Shown piece by piece: positions 46,531 through 59,719 of a stretch of 64,000 bases of DNA; the stretch's first letter is position 1; each line of letters begins with the position of its first letter. The notes beneath the pieces were generated by a model. The model was not told the origin of the DNA and did not search any database. It worked only from the letters and a program-made list of their open reading frames with translations. The DNA is from Delphinapterus leucas (Eukaryota > Chordata > Mammalia > Artiodactyla > Monodontidae), in assembly GCF_002288925.2 (NCBI RefSeq), contig NW_022098050.1, positions 1,154,924 through 1,218,923 on the forward strand. Direction: 5' to 3'. A program made the translations under genes and the position numbers.

Positions 46531-49400
46531 GAGCCAATCCAATCTATAGTTGAAATCAGAACTGTTTAAGAGGAATGATGTGGAGGTGGTCTATTGGAAT
46601 TGGCTGGGAAAGGCATGACTGATCTTTGTGAGGTGGTGGAATAATACTATATCTTGATGGGGATGGGTTACATATGTGTATGCAGTTGTACATTTAGGTT
46701 TTGTGAATAGCCTCTATGAATATTGTATAAGAATTATAAGAATATGATATGATTCAGAATATAACAACATGAACTTTAAGAAAACAGGAATACCCAAGTT
46801 TTACTGATAATGTTTAATTATCCACTTTATTTAATGCATTGGTGAAGCATAAGTTAAGTATTACGTAATCCTTCTTAGCTTTGTATACACCAAGTATTTG
46901 AGTAATTTTCCATGCGAATTCCCTTTTCACATGGCTGTGATGATATTGTATATACATCCTTCAACTGATCTTTCTATCTCTTAGACATTTCAGAGCCCAT
47001 CTTACTCCTTCATCTAGAATCGATTCCTAATATTTGTTGGTCATAATTAACCCAATCCCAAATATCACAATAACAAAAAGAACAAGGTAACATTGCTTTG
47101 TAATTATGGCTAGATAAGTTCTAGATGAGCAATTTTTGAAGCCAGACTGTTAAAAAAAAATGTAGGTAATTTAACTATTTACAGTGTTGCTGATAAACGT
47201 TCATTATTACCATAATGGAAGCAAATTACTGTAAAATTACCATAAAAGTACAGGAAATATTCAATAAGTTACTTAAAATGAAAGAGAATAATAAACTAAC
47301 TTATGGCAAACACGTTTATGTGGCCTCAAGGCATAAGCCCCAAAGAAGAGAGTCAGATGTAGTGTGTGAGATATTTGTATATTATCTATACCCTGTTACA
47401 GAAAGATAAGCTTTTTGACTGTTCATTTCACAGGTAGGTGGTATTTTGCTCAAAATAGACTACTTCTCTTTGAGACTGCTCACCATATTGGTCACTGGGC
47501 TTTACCTAGGCATTTGATATGGTCATTCTCATGTAGATCATATTTTGATATTCACATTTTTTTTAACCACAAACCAGCTATTAAGATCTAACTTATTTTA
47601 GCAAGTAATTCATGTAACAGGCATCCCTACCCCATCTCTACTACTTCTGTTATCCCTAAACTCCATATCTCATCAGTGACCCTCTACCCATCAGCAAAAA
47701 CCCAGCATCTTAGGACAATATCTCATGTGCTAATATTCACCATATTCTTAATCTCTGCCCCAGTCTTTAAGACTTAACCAATTATGAATTCTGTTTTTAC
47801 ATCTGTCTCCAGGGATTAGGCTGGAGAATGAGTTGTGATTTTTGGCAATATAGAATTAGCTTTAAAGAACAAAAAAAATACTTCTATCATCATATAACTT
47901 AGATATAACAACCATCAACATTTTTGTTTTATTTTCTGCTTATCTTTATTTTTTAGCATACTGCCTAGCAATTAGGAACAAATGTTAGCATTGCCTTTCT
48001 CGAGTTTCTAATCTAAAAACAGGAATAATAGAAGAGGAAGCACAGACTTCAAACATTCTCAAACTGATAGCACTGTAGTGAATGTCCAAAATCTCTTTTT
48101 TCATGTTGACTTATATGGGTTTTTAGGGTCCAATCCTAAGTACGCCATCATGCTGATACTATCTCTGAAAGAGATTTAACAGTATTCATAGTCTGCTGAG
48201 CTAGGAAAGTTTCTTAAAGGATCAAAAATGTCCTCTAATTCTAGCTTCCAAGTTTCCTGTAATGACATCAAGTGCAACTGCATAAAAATGATTTACTAAA
48301 ACTGTGCCTATTCTTTAGAGTAGTCCTTGTTGTTTGGTGATAGAAATAGCTTTGTGATGATGTCCAGATCTCTAACCCCACCAGCACCAGTATCCTGGTC
48401 AACACTGAGGCCAGCAAATTAATCCTGATGCTGATGAAATCCAGGGAGAAGATATTCCCTGCTCTAGCGAGCACTATAGTAGTATAGATAACTATGACAT
48501 GGAACTGGTAATACTGTTCTGTGTATACAGAACTCAGTGATGATACCTGTCGCATCACACCTGGATGTAAAACTGCATGTCCCTTCTTCTCCATAGGAGC
48601 ACATGTTTGAAATTGTGCAGTACTTAAAATTCAAAAGAGAAAATACATGGGGAAGGGGATAGGACAAAAGCCTATGACAGAAAGTCATGAAATTTTTCAG
48701 TAGTTAAATACCTTTGTTTCCCCCATGTTCTTGCATATAACACCATACAAACATTGTGTACAACTATTTTAGATAATTATATAAGATAATCAATGCAGAT
48801 TATGAGTAGAATTAATTTGTTGCCTACAATTTTAAATTGTTTATTCTGCTTAAATACAGAAGAAATTCAGATTTAGATAAGTAATTAGCAAAGGAGCTTA
48901 TAGTGATGTGGCTTAAATATTCACACATATTCCTCAAATGTATGTTAATAAAAATATATAAATTTATATATAACGTAAGTATATAAATAATACTGAAATG
49001 TATATAAATTTAGATCTAAATAATATATACCTGTGTAATATATACACATATATGTTATTCTTACAGTTCTGACAACATTTAAAGTAAAAAATATGGATAT
49101 AAACAAGTAAAAATAATGTATATGTAACAATACAGAGTTCAATTTTATCATCATTACTTAACCTCAGTGAATTTGATGTTCTGTTAAAAAAGAATACAGT
49201 GCTACAAGGAGACAAGTTAAAATGGTTGTAGCGTCACTTTCATAAATAACTGATATCAAAACTATATTCCTTGATTTACAGTTTCACTCTTCATCATGTT
49301 ACATATCTCACATTTTAATCATATATTTGAAGCTAGTTAAATGATTTGAAGAAATTCAGACTTATGATACATATTAAAACAAAAATAGGAGCAAAAGGAA
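46531..49400. other. AT-rich intergenic sequence, no gene recognised
   Basis: No repeat family or gene identified with confidence. A reverse frame at 48268-48594 is treated among the findings as a weak curiosity. Sequence near 48950-49060 is strongly AT-rich. Confidence 0.4.
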
Positions 49401-49413
49401 AATTTTAAATGCT

Positions 49414-49611
49414 TTTTTTTTTTTTTCGGTCGCGGGCCTCTCACTGTTGCGGCCTCTCCCATTGCGGAAAACAGGCTTCGGACGCGCAGGCTCAGCGGCC
49501 ATGGCTCACGGGCCCAGCCGCTCCGCGGCACGTGGGATCTTCCCGGACCGGGGCACGAACCCGTGTGCATCGGCAGGCGGACTCTCAACCACTGCGCCAC
49601 CAGAGAAGCCC
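49414..49611 (-). mobile_element. CHR-type SINE (antisense)
   Basis: Reverse complement of the CHR SINE with T14 tail. Target duplication TTAAATGCT at 49405-49413 and 49612-49620. Slightly short near GAACCCGTGTGCATCGGCAG, where bases found in the other copies are missing. Confidence 0.88.
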
Positions 49612-49739
49612 TTAAATGCTATTTTAAAGGCTAATTTTGTTATATATTGTTTTGCAAATAGGAAAACAGAGGTATTTGGTTGCTGTCAAGAGCTGTGAAG
49701 AAGCTAAGACTTTTATTTTTCTTGCAAGCTAACAAGTTA

Positions 49740-50130
49740 GCCTGTCACAGTTTCATGGATGCTGGCAGAAAACACAAGACGCTTGGGTAAGAGATAAAGA
49801 ACGTTATTACTCAAAGCAATAGTAGTAGCCAGAGTATATGCATTTTCTTACACTGGTTACCCAAGTCCCAGTAACCAGAGAGTGACATGGAGAGGTCCAG
49901 GTGACACCAGAACATACAGTGAGTTGCATTGCAGGAAAGGAGCCCTGTGCTTAGGAAACCTGAATTTTGTATAATGGGCAGAAAGCATGCCTCCCCCCTG
50001 CTCTGGAGACATTATTTATAACTTCCAAGGCTGTTTGATACACAGACTTTGTTGAAAAGATCAGACAAAGGGCAGTCAGTGCCTCACAAGATATGCAGAA
50101 TTGCAAGTGACCCATAGAGAACTGTCCCTA
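49740..50130 (-). mobile_element. Possible LTR (antisense)
   Basis: The minus strand includes TTGAGTAATAACGTTCTTTA and a GTCTTGTGTTTTCTGCCAGC stretch, LTR-like in style. No coding part next to it. Family unknown. Confidence 0.35.
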
Positions 50131-50902
50131 AACATTATATGTTCTGTTTAATAGTTAGTCATTTGTATAGTTGATTTTCTCCTCCTTAGACATAAACTTT
50201 TGGTGAAGTAATATGAACGGATTTACTTGAGGAGAAATCACCTTTGCAAAAATGTATTGTCTCACTCAATCCATTTTCTTAACATCCATCTGGTGCATAT
50301 TTTATTGGGAGAAAGTAAACAGTAGGACAAAAATTAAAGTCCATGTAAACCAATTTGTTTCAGGAATTATATGTTTTAAGTGACAATTGACTCACAAAAT
50401 GTACTCACTATTGTAAAGCTTATTCCAGGTGAGGTTCTTCAATTAGAAGTTAAAGCTTAAGCAAAATGAAAAAAGGTCCTTTGTTTTTCCATTTTGTGTA
50501 TCAAAATAAACTGTCTGTGAAAACATCTATGTGCCCCTAAATGGAATTAATCAAAGATATAAAGGACAGATAGGTGAATATAATGAAAGCTATAGGGTTA
50601 GGAAAAATCTTCCTTCCTCTTACATTTTACACACACTTACCATTAGTATGTGACAGGTAGATGTTCTTGATTGCTCTGACCCCAAGGTTCTCAGCTTGTC
50701 AATGGCACAATAATAAGCATCCATTTCCTTCTCTGATGAAGCATATTTTATATTCTCTAATATCCTGTAAATAAGGAATCAGTGAGATATAATAACACCT
50801 GAATCCTTACCACTGTTCTAATGGGGGTAGCCTTTGGTTACAGGGAGATTTTTGAAATATTAAATATAAAATTAGATTTCAAAATTTACCACTTAGCATT
50901 CT
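50131..50902. other. No recognised feature
   Basis: AT-rich single-copy-looking sequence. Nothing coding seen. Confidence 0.4.
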
Positions 50903-52268
50903 TTTTTTTAACATCTTTATTGGAGTATAATTGCTTTACAATGGTGTGTTAGTTTCTGCTTTATAACAAAGTGACTCAGCTATACATATATCCCCATATC
51001 TCCTCCCTCATGCGTCTCCCTCCCACCCTCCCTATCCCACCCCTCTAGGTGGTCACAAAGCGCTGAGCTGATCTCCCTGTGCTATGTGGCTGCTTCCCAC
51101 TAGCTATCTATTTTACATTTGGTAGTGTATACATGTCCATGCCACTCTCTCACTTTGTCCCAGCTTACCTTTCCCACTCCCCATGTCCTCAAGCCCATTC
51201 TCTACATCTGCTTCTTTATTCCTGTCCTGCCCCTAGGTTCTTCAGAAGAATTTTTTTTTTTTTAGATTCCATATATATATGTGTTAGCACATGGTATTTG
51301 TTTTTCACTTTCTGACTTACTTCACTCTGTATGACAGACTCTAGGTCCATCCACCTCACTACAAATAACTCAATTTCGTTTCTTTTTATGGCTAAGTAAT
51401 ATTCCATTGTATATATGTGCCACATCTTCTTTATCCAATCATCTATTGATGGACACTTAGGTTGCTTCCATGTCCTGGCTATTGTAAATAGAGCTGCAAT
51501 GAACATTGTGGTTCATGACTCTTTTTGAATTATGGTTTTCTCAGGGTATATGCCAAGTAGTGGGATTCCTGGGTCGTATGGTAGTTCTATTTGTAGTTTT
51601 TTAAGAAACCTCCATACTGTTCTCCATAGTGGCTGTATCAATTTCCATTCCCACCAACAGTGCAAGAGGGTTCCCTTTTCTCCACACCCTCTCCAGTATT
51701 TACTGTTTGTAGATTTTTTGATGATGGCCATTCTGACTGGTGTGAGATGATATCTCATTGTAGTTTTGATTTGCATTTCTCTAATGATTAATGATGTTGA
51801 GCATTCTTTCATGTGTTTGTTGGCAATCTGTATATCTTCTTTGGAGAAATGTCTGTTTAGGTCTTCTGACCATTTTTGGATTGGGTTGTTTGTTTTTTTG
51901 ATATTGAGCTGCATGAGCTGCTTATAAATTTTGGAGATTAATCCTTTGTCAGTTGCTTCATTTGCAAATATTTTCTCCCATTCTGAGGGTTGTCTTTTCG
52001 TTTTGTTTATGGTTTCCTTTGCTGTGCAAAAGCTTTGAAGCTTCATTAGATCCCATTTGTTTATTTTTGTTTTTATTTCCATTTCTCTAGGAGGTGGGTC
52101 AAAAAGGATCTTGCTGTGATTTATGTCATAGAGTGTTCTGCCTATGTTTTCCTCTAAGAGTTTGATAGTGTGTGGCCTTACATTTAGGTCTTTAATCCAT
52201 TTTGAGTTTATTTTTGTGTATGGTGTTAGGGAGTGTTGTAATTTCATTCTTTTACATGTAGCTGTCCT
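50903..52268 (-). mobile_element. Young 5'-truncated L1 (antisense), ORF2 C-terminus
   Basis: The minus strand enters ORF2 at about 52265 ([20 protein letters not shown]) and stays open for about 250 codons to 51513. It then continues with frame changes (AIKRNEIELF near 51365) to the 3'UTR and a T8 tail mark at 50903-50911. Marker motifs: [20 protein letters not shown] and [13 protein letters not shown]. Lacks endonuclease and reverse transcriptase, so it cannot move on its own. The well-kept frame suggests a recent insertion. No clear target duplication was found. Confidence 0.85.
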
Positions 52269-55200
52269 GGGAGCTATTAATTGCCTATAATTTCTGGTCT
52301 GCTGTCTAGCTGCAAAACAAGCCCCAAGGGCCAAAAAAAACAACACACACACATAAATTTAAGAGCTGGCAGTTTGAAGTTCACAAGTATGAATCAAGAT
52401 GGTAAAGGTGAGAGGTGGGATGCCATCTGTGTCTGCTACAACTATCATCTTACAGATTCAGTCTAGGGTTTGCTTCAACCTCTTCAGGTTCAAAAAAGAA
52501 ATCATGCAAACACTTTTCATTGTATTGGGCTCCTCACATGTTTTCTTAACCTTTCAAAAATAGTGTAGAATCAGCATGTTTAATGCAAGTAAATCTACAT
52601 CCAGCATTGATCTTAGATTTCCTATAGGGTTCCTATTACAAAGAAAATACCACTGGTTCATGACCTTTGCTTATGAAAAGGCACAATTTGGACTCTTTGT
52701 TATATTTTGCTCCACTAGCTTTGCTTCAAATTACTTTGTACATTTAGTTTAAAATTCAGCTCTAAGGGTTTTAATTTTGACCCTAGTCCTCTTGTCTTTT
52801 TCACACAAATCACTATGTCTTTCTCCTCATTTTTCCTCAACTTAAACATGAGTCTCCTATTCAATTTGCATTGCCTTTAACCATACTATTTTCTCCCCTG
52901 ACTTAACTGATTTGCCCATTCCTCTTTCCCTGGCTGCACTACTATTTAATGAGGAATTTTTTACAATCCCACTACACCCTCAAGTCACAAAGTTATGGGC
53001 ATGATGGCAGCAAAGAGCTTAGATATCTAGGAAGAAGAGTTGGAGTGAGGGGCTCTTCATGGAAACGAAAGTGAGAAGGGGCATGTAGAGGGGAGTGTGA
53101 TGCTACTACCTTTCAAGAAGTCAAGGTAAATGATGATGCGATTGTGGATGATTTTCTGTCTTTCCCAAAGCATTACTTTTCACTACAATATATATAAGAT
53201 CATGATCCTGAGGTTTGCTTCAACAGATTTCACCAAAATAAACCCAGATTTGTACATTTCTTTTGTTTTTCTTTTTCTCCGTATGTTTCATTTCTTATGA
53301 AAAAGCTGTTTGATGTGTTATGTAGAGTAAGGCTTCCCAAGTCCTGCTCTCTATCTAATTCTATATCCTCATCTCCTGAAACATTCTAAGCATAATCCAA
53401 AAGGAAAAATTTTGGCCCTTGCTCAAACATGTCATGTTGTTTGATGTCCCCAAACCATTAAACAGACTGCTTCCCCTGCTGAGATATAATATTCCTCATG
53501 TCTCTATGGTGAACTCTTAACTTTTGACACCAATATTAGTCATCATTTCTTGGCAGGGCCTTTCTTGACATTGATGGGTCGAGCAAACAAATTCCTTTTT
53601 TGTACTTCGTCTGTATCATGTTTTCTACATATATTTCTACCTATATTGTAGTTTACTAAATAGTATAAATTTGTTTTAATATTAGTCTTGAGATTCCTAA
53701 GATCCAAAACTAGGTCTTATTTTCTTTTACCACCCAGAGCCAGGAAACATCTGTTACATAGTAAGAATGTAATAAACGGGGTTCATTGTTGAATTACCTT
53801 TTTATTTGATTCTCTCTTAGAACTCCTTATGCCTCTATAACTTTCTACATTAAAAATTCACATAAAGTATCCACTTAAAATTTTTACTCTCCTTTAAAGA
53901 AAAATAAAAGTGCATATTCAACTTTTCCTGACCTCCTTTGATTTCTTCTCTTTCAAATCAGAGAAAACCTTGCCACTTAATTTTTTATAAAGCAAATGCT
54001 TACTTTCTGAAAATGTTCCATAATTAGGTACATTTCTGGAAATTATTTATATTATAACCATGGTCATTTCTTCTTTATAAGTTACTATAATATAGCAGTT
54101 GTATCTTTTTAAGTGCTTTGTATTCTGTTTTAGTAATTTGGATGAAAGAAAGAATGGCATATCCAAGCAGGTGCTTAGTAATATAATTATCATCAACATA
54201 AACTTAATTCTCCTTTTTGAAGTATTGTTTCATTATACTGTTACTATGACTACTTATGTAGGTGAAAATCATTGTGGTGTAGTAGCAGAAACACGAAATG
54301 GCAGTCAAGATACCAGTGTTCCAATTCAGTACTTGCACTTTGTTGTGTATCCTGAAGTATGCTGCTTAACCTCTCAGACCTTTGAATTTGCTTACCAATA
54401 AAATAAAATTGCTGGTATAAATAATCTGGAAGGTTCATTATAGCTCTCAGTGTTATCTGATCCCAAGATTCAATGCATATTCCTTTGCCTTTTCTGATGA
54501 TACCACTGATTCATATATTCTACATATAAATTGTGTTGAATGAGTGTATTTATGGAATAGGGACTTAAGTTTTTATGATCTTAGAAAAAGGGTATGAAAG
54601 TGAAGAAGGTTGGCTTTGTATACTCAAATGAGAAAGAAAAATACCTAGGTGTAGGTCAAAGAAATGGAAGCCTGGAAGATGATGGCTTTTAATTTGAACT
54701 GAATTTATGTTGTGGTCATGGGGATGTCAGTGACATCTTTACCTTAGTCATTCTTATTGTTAACTCTGTGTAAAAGATGAGGGTAGGATCTAGATTCTTT
54801 AAATAATAATAATAAAATAAATACAAAAAGGAGGAGAAGCTAAAAGCTGTCAGAAAAGAAAAGAAACAAATAGATGCAGCTTCTCAAACAACCATTAATG
54901 TGAAAATAAACTGAACAATAAAGAGCAACTTTTTCTTGAGGAACAACTACCCCACAAGAAGTCTGTTAAATTACATGAGCTTACTAAGATTGATGATCAT
55001 GAGTGTTTATAACAGTCCTTCAATTAAGGATGTAGCAAACAATGGAATGCTATGAGGGTAATGAGAAATCTATAGGTGACAAAGATATCTCAACACTTAC
55101 TTTGTTTTACTCTAACAATAGAAAAAGGGAAAACATTTTTAGATACTGATTTTTCTTCCAAAGTCTTCAGTTAGTTATTTCAAACTAATAAAGTAGAAAG

Positions 55201-55879
55201 AGCCTAGAAATTGTATTTCAGATCTTAGTAAAATTATAAAGCGACTTAAAAGCCCTTTGAATAAATTTACTTAACATGCAAAGGAATTTGAAGACTGTCC
55301 TAAAGTTGAGGAATCATATATTCTATAATTTGCCACATTTAAGATAAAAATAGGGACACCATGCAGGAAAACTGTTACTGAATTTGTGGAAGATACTCTG
55401 CAATAATTTGTTAGTGGACCAATACATATTTCAGTAATACTGAGAAACTGACAAATGTAAATCAAGTTTTGTCAGTTCTTAAGCAGATAGGAATTTACTT
55501 CAGTACGTCTCTCCTTAATCACAATCACAAATGTTACTACAAGATGAATTTGGATGTGCAGACTCTATCTTTCTCTCCACATGTTGTCTACTTGATAAAC
55601 TATCAAGTAAATTCTTATTTGAAAAACACAGCTCGGAGCACTCTTACTACTCATTCTATCATGGTCTCAGCCTATCCTAGGCAAATGTGAAGTTATTTTT
55701 CTACATGAAATGTCAATGAAATGTTTCCTAAGCAAATGCCCTTCTGATGTATTAAAGTCCATATTTTATATTTACATGGTATCATAAATCTATTACCACT
55801 GTAATAAATTAAAAAAAACATTTTGAAAAAAAGTGAATTTTAAAACTATAACAATAAGATAAAGCAGGGATATTTCCCC
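52269..55879. other. AT-rich intergenic sequence, no gene recognised
   Basis: No gene seen. A worn MIR-like piece lies near 54280-54450 (AACCTCTCAGACCTTTGAAT). The rest is unassigned. Confidence 0.4.
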
Positions 55880-56515
55880 CTATTTGGTACCATGAATTCA
55901 GCTGAATTGCAATAGTTTCCTATCTGGTCTCAATGCTGGTGCCCTAGACCCACAATAGTGTCTTCTCAGCCAGAGTGAACTTTTTAAATGTTTGATCAAC
56001 GTCATTTTCTCAAAACACAAAGGCTTCTGATCTCACTTACAAGGCTCTTAATAACCTAGCCCCTTCCACCTCTCTTTCCTCCTGGACTCGGTGCCAGTCA
56101 CATATCTTCTTTGCTGTTACTTGAATACACAAACATAGTCTTGCTTCAAGGACATTTTACTTATTTTTCCCCTATTTATTTGCTTTTTCCCTAGGTATCA
56201 TCATGGCTTACTCTTAGCTTTCTTCAGGCCTTTGCCAAAAAAAAAAAAAAAAAAGCTCTTATATCCTCGTAACACATATTGTCCCCTGTTTCTTGTTTTG
56301 GTCTTTGGTTTTCTACACTGTATACATTGCAATCACTTTGTGTATATATATACATATTTTATGTAGTGTTAAGTATTATTCTCTTTTCCACCCACTAGAA
56401 TATAAGCTTCATGTGGGCAGGGACTTGATCAGTTTGATTCATTACTGCTTCCCCAGCCCCTAAAATGATATGTGGTACATAATAGACATTCAGTAAATAT
56501 TCTTTGAAGGCATAA
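55880..56515 (+). repeat. L2 element, 3' part
   Basis: AAGGCTCTTAATAACCTAGC, then TATAAGCTTCATGTGGGCAG and CAGTAAATATTCTTTGAAGG match L2 landmarks in order. An A run sits at about 56238-56254. Confidence 0.6.
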
Positions 56516-56739
56516 ATGAGGTGAGATGTGTGTATTGATAATAAATGTATCAATAAATATTAACTCTGTTGGCTCTTTTGCTCTCAGCCAAATTACTTGT
56601 CAACTGAACCAATCAAGGGTACATTTAATATGGCTAAATTACATATCCTAAACGTTTGTTGAGACCTGCGAAGTGTGCATGTGTTTACTCTTTGATCCTA
56701 AACATAAACTTGGGATTATTAATATATAAGCTTTTGAGA

Positions 56740-56970
56740 AGGTAGTATAGAGTGGCAGGACTGGAGACAACTCCAGAGAAGCTGGATTTGAGAGGCCTTG
56801 CTTTTATTTCTTCTTAGAAGTGTGTAATTGGACAATTCAACTGGCTTCTCTGCATCTTAATTTCCTCATCTACTAAACTGGACCAATAGAAATAATTACT
56901 TTCTGGCTTGCCTCACAGGATTGTTGTAAATCTCAAGTAAACCAAAGCATTTAAATATATTGTGTAAACC
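56740..56970 (+). repeat. MIR SINE
   Basis: GTATAGAGTGGCAGGACTGG, TTCCTCATCTACTAAACTGG and CTCACAGGATTGTTGTAAAT follow the MIR order. Confidence 0.6.
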
Positions 56971-57199
56971 TTTCTGTGGGCTGCATTCCTGACGTTTACA
57001 GGTGTAAGAAAAAATACAAATTAAAAATAAGAAAAAAAAATCAATTCTCCCTGGTGCAAACAGGGAAACAGGCTCCTCCCCCTTCCTTTTCTTAAAGCAT
57101 TTACTTTAGAATTTCAGTAATTATAAAATCTTTCTCTGCCTCTTTGAAGTGTATGTAAATCTTTTCAAAAGCTAAGTAAGCCTTTGTTTAGTTCTACAA

Positions 57200-57720
57200 C
57201 CCAGTAATGTTTCCTCAAGGACCAGGGAGCCATGATTTGAAATGCAATCATCAAGGAAAATAGTGCCCCTATCTCCCAGTTTCCACGGAGGACAGGAGCC
57301 TAAGTTTAGCTGGTATCTGTCTCTAAGTTGCAAACCTAGCTCCTGTCATAAAGATCCAGGAAATATTTTTTCTTTTGGATAAAGACCATTACCAAACACA
57401 AATGGTCACTCCAATTACCAGGTGAATTTTGGATGAACTTTGTGTGAGAAAGGGTGCTGTCAAGTCTTCATACTTGAGGCTTGTTATTGTTTATTGTTTA
57501 CTTGGGAACAAGTATATAATGGGTTGTATCTGCTTGGTTGTATAAAAGGGTAAGATTTCTTTCTGTCTTTGCATTCTTTTTAGATTGCCTGTGCTATGTA
57601 TCACACTCTAGTTTAATGCTCATTCAATAATAAAACTGTTTTCTTTCTCTTTTTCTACCTTTGTGGAGAGGTTTTCTAGGTTAACAAACGATTTTTGTTT
57701 CTAATAATATTTCCCCAACT
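57200..57720 (+). mobile_element. Possible LTR (sense)
   Basis: A TATAAAAGGG box (57541-57550) is followed about 85 bases later by AATAAAAC (57629), then a T-rich end. This TATA, poly(A) signal and tail order is that of an LTR U3-R-U5. Class and edges are unknown. Confidence 0.4.
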
Positions 57721-58044
57721 TAGGTAAATGAAAAGTCACATGAAAAACAGAATGAGGAGAATTATGGTTTCTACATGGGAAGTAGAGAGCTGAAAAAAAC
57801 ATTAATCCATCCTTATAACAAGAACCAAAGCTGGACAAACTGCAAGTTTACAACTTTTTTTAGATCCGTAAGAGACCTCAGTCACAGGGTAGCCAACTAG
57901 ACCAAAATCTAAAAAGAGTTCAGCTGGAATTATTTACAAATTGGTAAAGGACAAGTAGAGACTGGCAAGAGTATGTGGATCCTTTGGGGATCATAGATAG
58001 GGAGGGAGTTCAGACCCACTCTTAACACCTAACTTACTCCATGG

Positions 58045-59275
58045 GCCTCGCTCCCCTACCTTCCCCCCAAAAGATTGGTAGAAGACCTGAGACAGCAAAA
58101 CACACTGTTAAGAGAATGAAAACACAAACCACAGACAGGGCAAAAATATCTGTCAGTCACCTATATGGCAAAGGACTTGTTTACAGAATATATAAAGAAC
58201 TTTCAAAACTCATCAAAGAGAAAGTAAACAACACAATAAAAATATGGGCAAAATGTTTGAATATACACTAAATCAAAGAAGGTATACGGATGGCAAATAA
58301 GCAGATAAAATGTTCATTTTATCTGGTCATTAAGAAAATTCATATTAAAACCACTATGAAATACTACCAAATGTTTATTAGAATGCCTAAAAAACAACAT
58401 CAGTTGCTGGTGAGGATACAGAGCAACTTGAACATTCATAAATTGCAAAATGATCACTTTGGAAAGCAGAAACAGTTTCTTTTAAAGGTAAACACACCTA
58501 TACCATGTGACCCAGAAATCCCACTTCCCCCCAAAAGAGAGAAAAATTATGTTCACACAAAAACATGTATGTGGAAGTTTTTAGCAGCTTTTCTCATAAT
58601 CACAAAACACTGGAAAGAACCCAAATGTTCTTCAGCCAGTGAACAGATAAACAAACTGTAGTACATCCATACAGTGGAATAGTATTCAGCAATAAAACTT
58701 AAAAAAAAAAACCAAACACAAAACTATTGATACGTGCAACAACATTCATAAATCTCAAATGCTTTTTGCTAACTGAAAAAAGCCAAGTCAAAAGACTACA
58801 AACTAAATAATTCTATTTATATGATGTTCTGGAAAAGGCAAAGCTATCGGGATGGAGAGTAGATCAGTGGTTGCTAGGGGTTCAGGGTAGAGGAAAGCGT
58901 TGACTATCAAGGAGAGGCATAAAGAAATTTTTTTGTTGTTGTTGTTGTTTTGTGCGGGCCTCTCACTGTCATGGCCTCTCTTGTTGCGGAGCACAGGCTC
59001 CAGACGCGCAGGCTCAGTAGTTGTGGCTCATGGGCCCAGTTGCTCCGCGGCATGTGGGATCCTCCCAGACCAGGGCTCGAACCCATGTCCTCCGCATTGG
59101 CAGGCAGATTCTTAACCACTGTGCCACCAGGGAAACCCATAAAGAAAGTTTATGATTTGATAAAACTGTTCTGTATCATGACTTTGGCTGTAGATACATG
59201 ACTCTGCAAATGTGCCAAAATTAATAAAAATGTACACAACAAAGTGAATTTTACGACATATAACATAAAAATTGT
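58045..59275 (+). mobile_element. L1 ORF2 C-terminus and 3'UTR (sense), split by a SINE
   Basis: KGLVYRIYKELSKLIK (near 58170) and KHWKEPKCSSASEQINK (near 58610) are L1 ORF2 C-terminal landmarks, in frames separated by stops. The 3'UTR is cut by the SINE at 58928-59137 and resumes to about 59275. Confidence 0.65.
58928..59137 (-). mobile_element. CHR-type SINE (antisense), nested in L1
   Basis: Reverse complement of the CHR SINE with a (GTT)n-modified tail. Target duplication CATAAAGAAA at 58918-58927 and 59138-59147. Confidence 0.88.
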
Positions 59276-59523
59276 ATTTAGAAAGAATAAAATATACTAA
59301 TGTGATAATTTGTCCTCAGTTACTAATAAATCTCAACTGTGGCACGTTGAATCATATAAAAGTTTCAGCTTTATTAAGCATAACTTAATTTGACTTTAGT
59401 GTATCAACAAATGGATCAAACAAAAAGCCATATTATTCTCAAACTGAGGACAAAATGGAAAAAGAACATAAAGTATTTTATAACAAAATTATTAAATCTG
59501 TCCCACCAAAGGGAGGTAGTATC

Positions 59524-59711
59524 TTTTGGGCCTCTCACTGTTGCAGCCTCTCCAGTTGCGGAGCACAGGCTCCAGACACGCAGGCTCAGCGGCCATGGCT
59601 CACGGGCCCAGCCGCTCCGCGACATGTGGGATCCTCCCGAACCGGGGCACAAACCCGTGTCCCCTGCATCGGCAGACGGACTCCCAACCACTGCGCCACC
59701 AGGGAAGCCCA
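59524..59711 (-). mobile_element. CHR-type SINE (antisense), nearly tailless
   Basis: Reverse complement of the CHR SINE; target duplication GTAGTATC at 59516-59523 and 59712-59719. Only TTTT remains of the tail and the usual GTACCGC stretch is missing next to it. Confidence 0.85.
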
Positions 59712-59719
59712 GTAGTATC

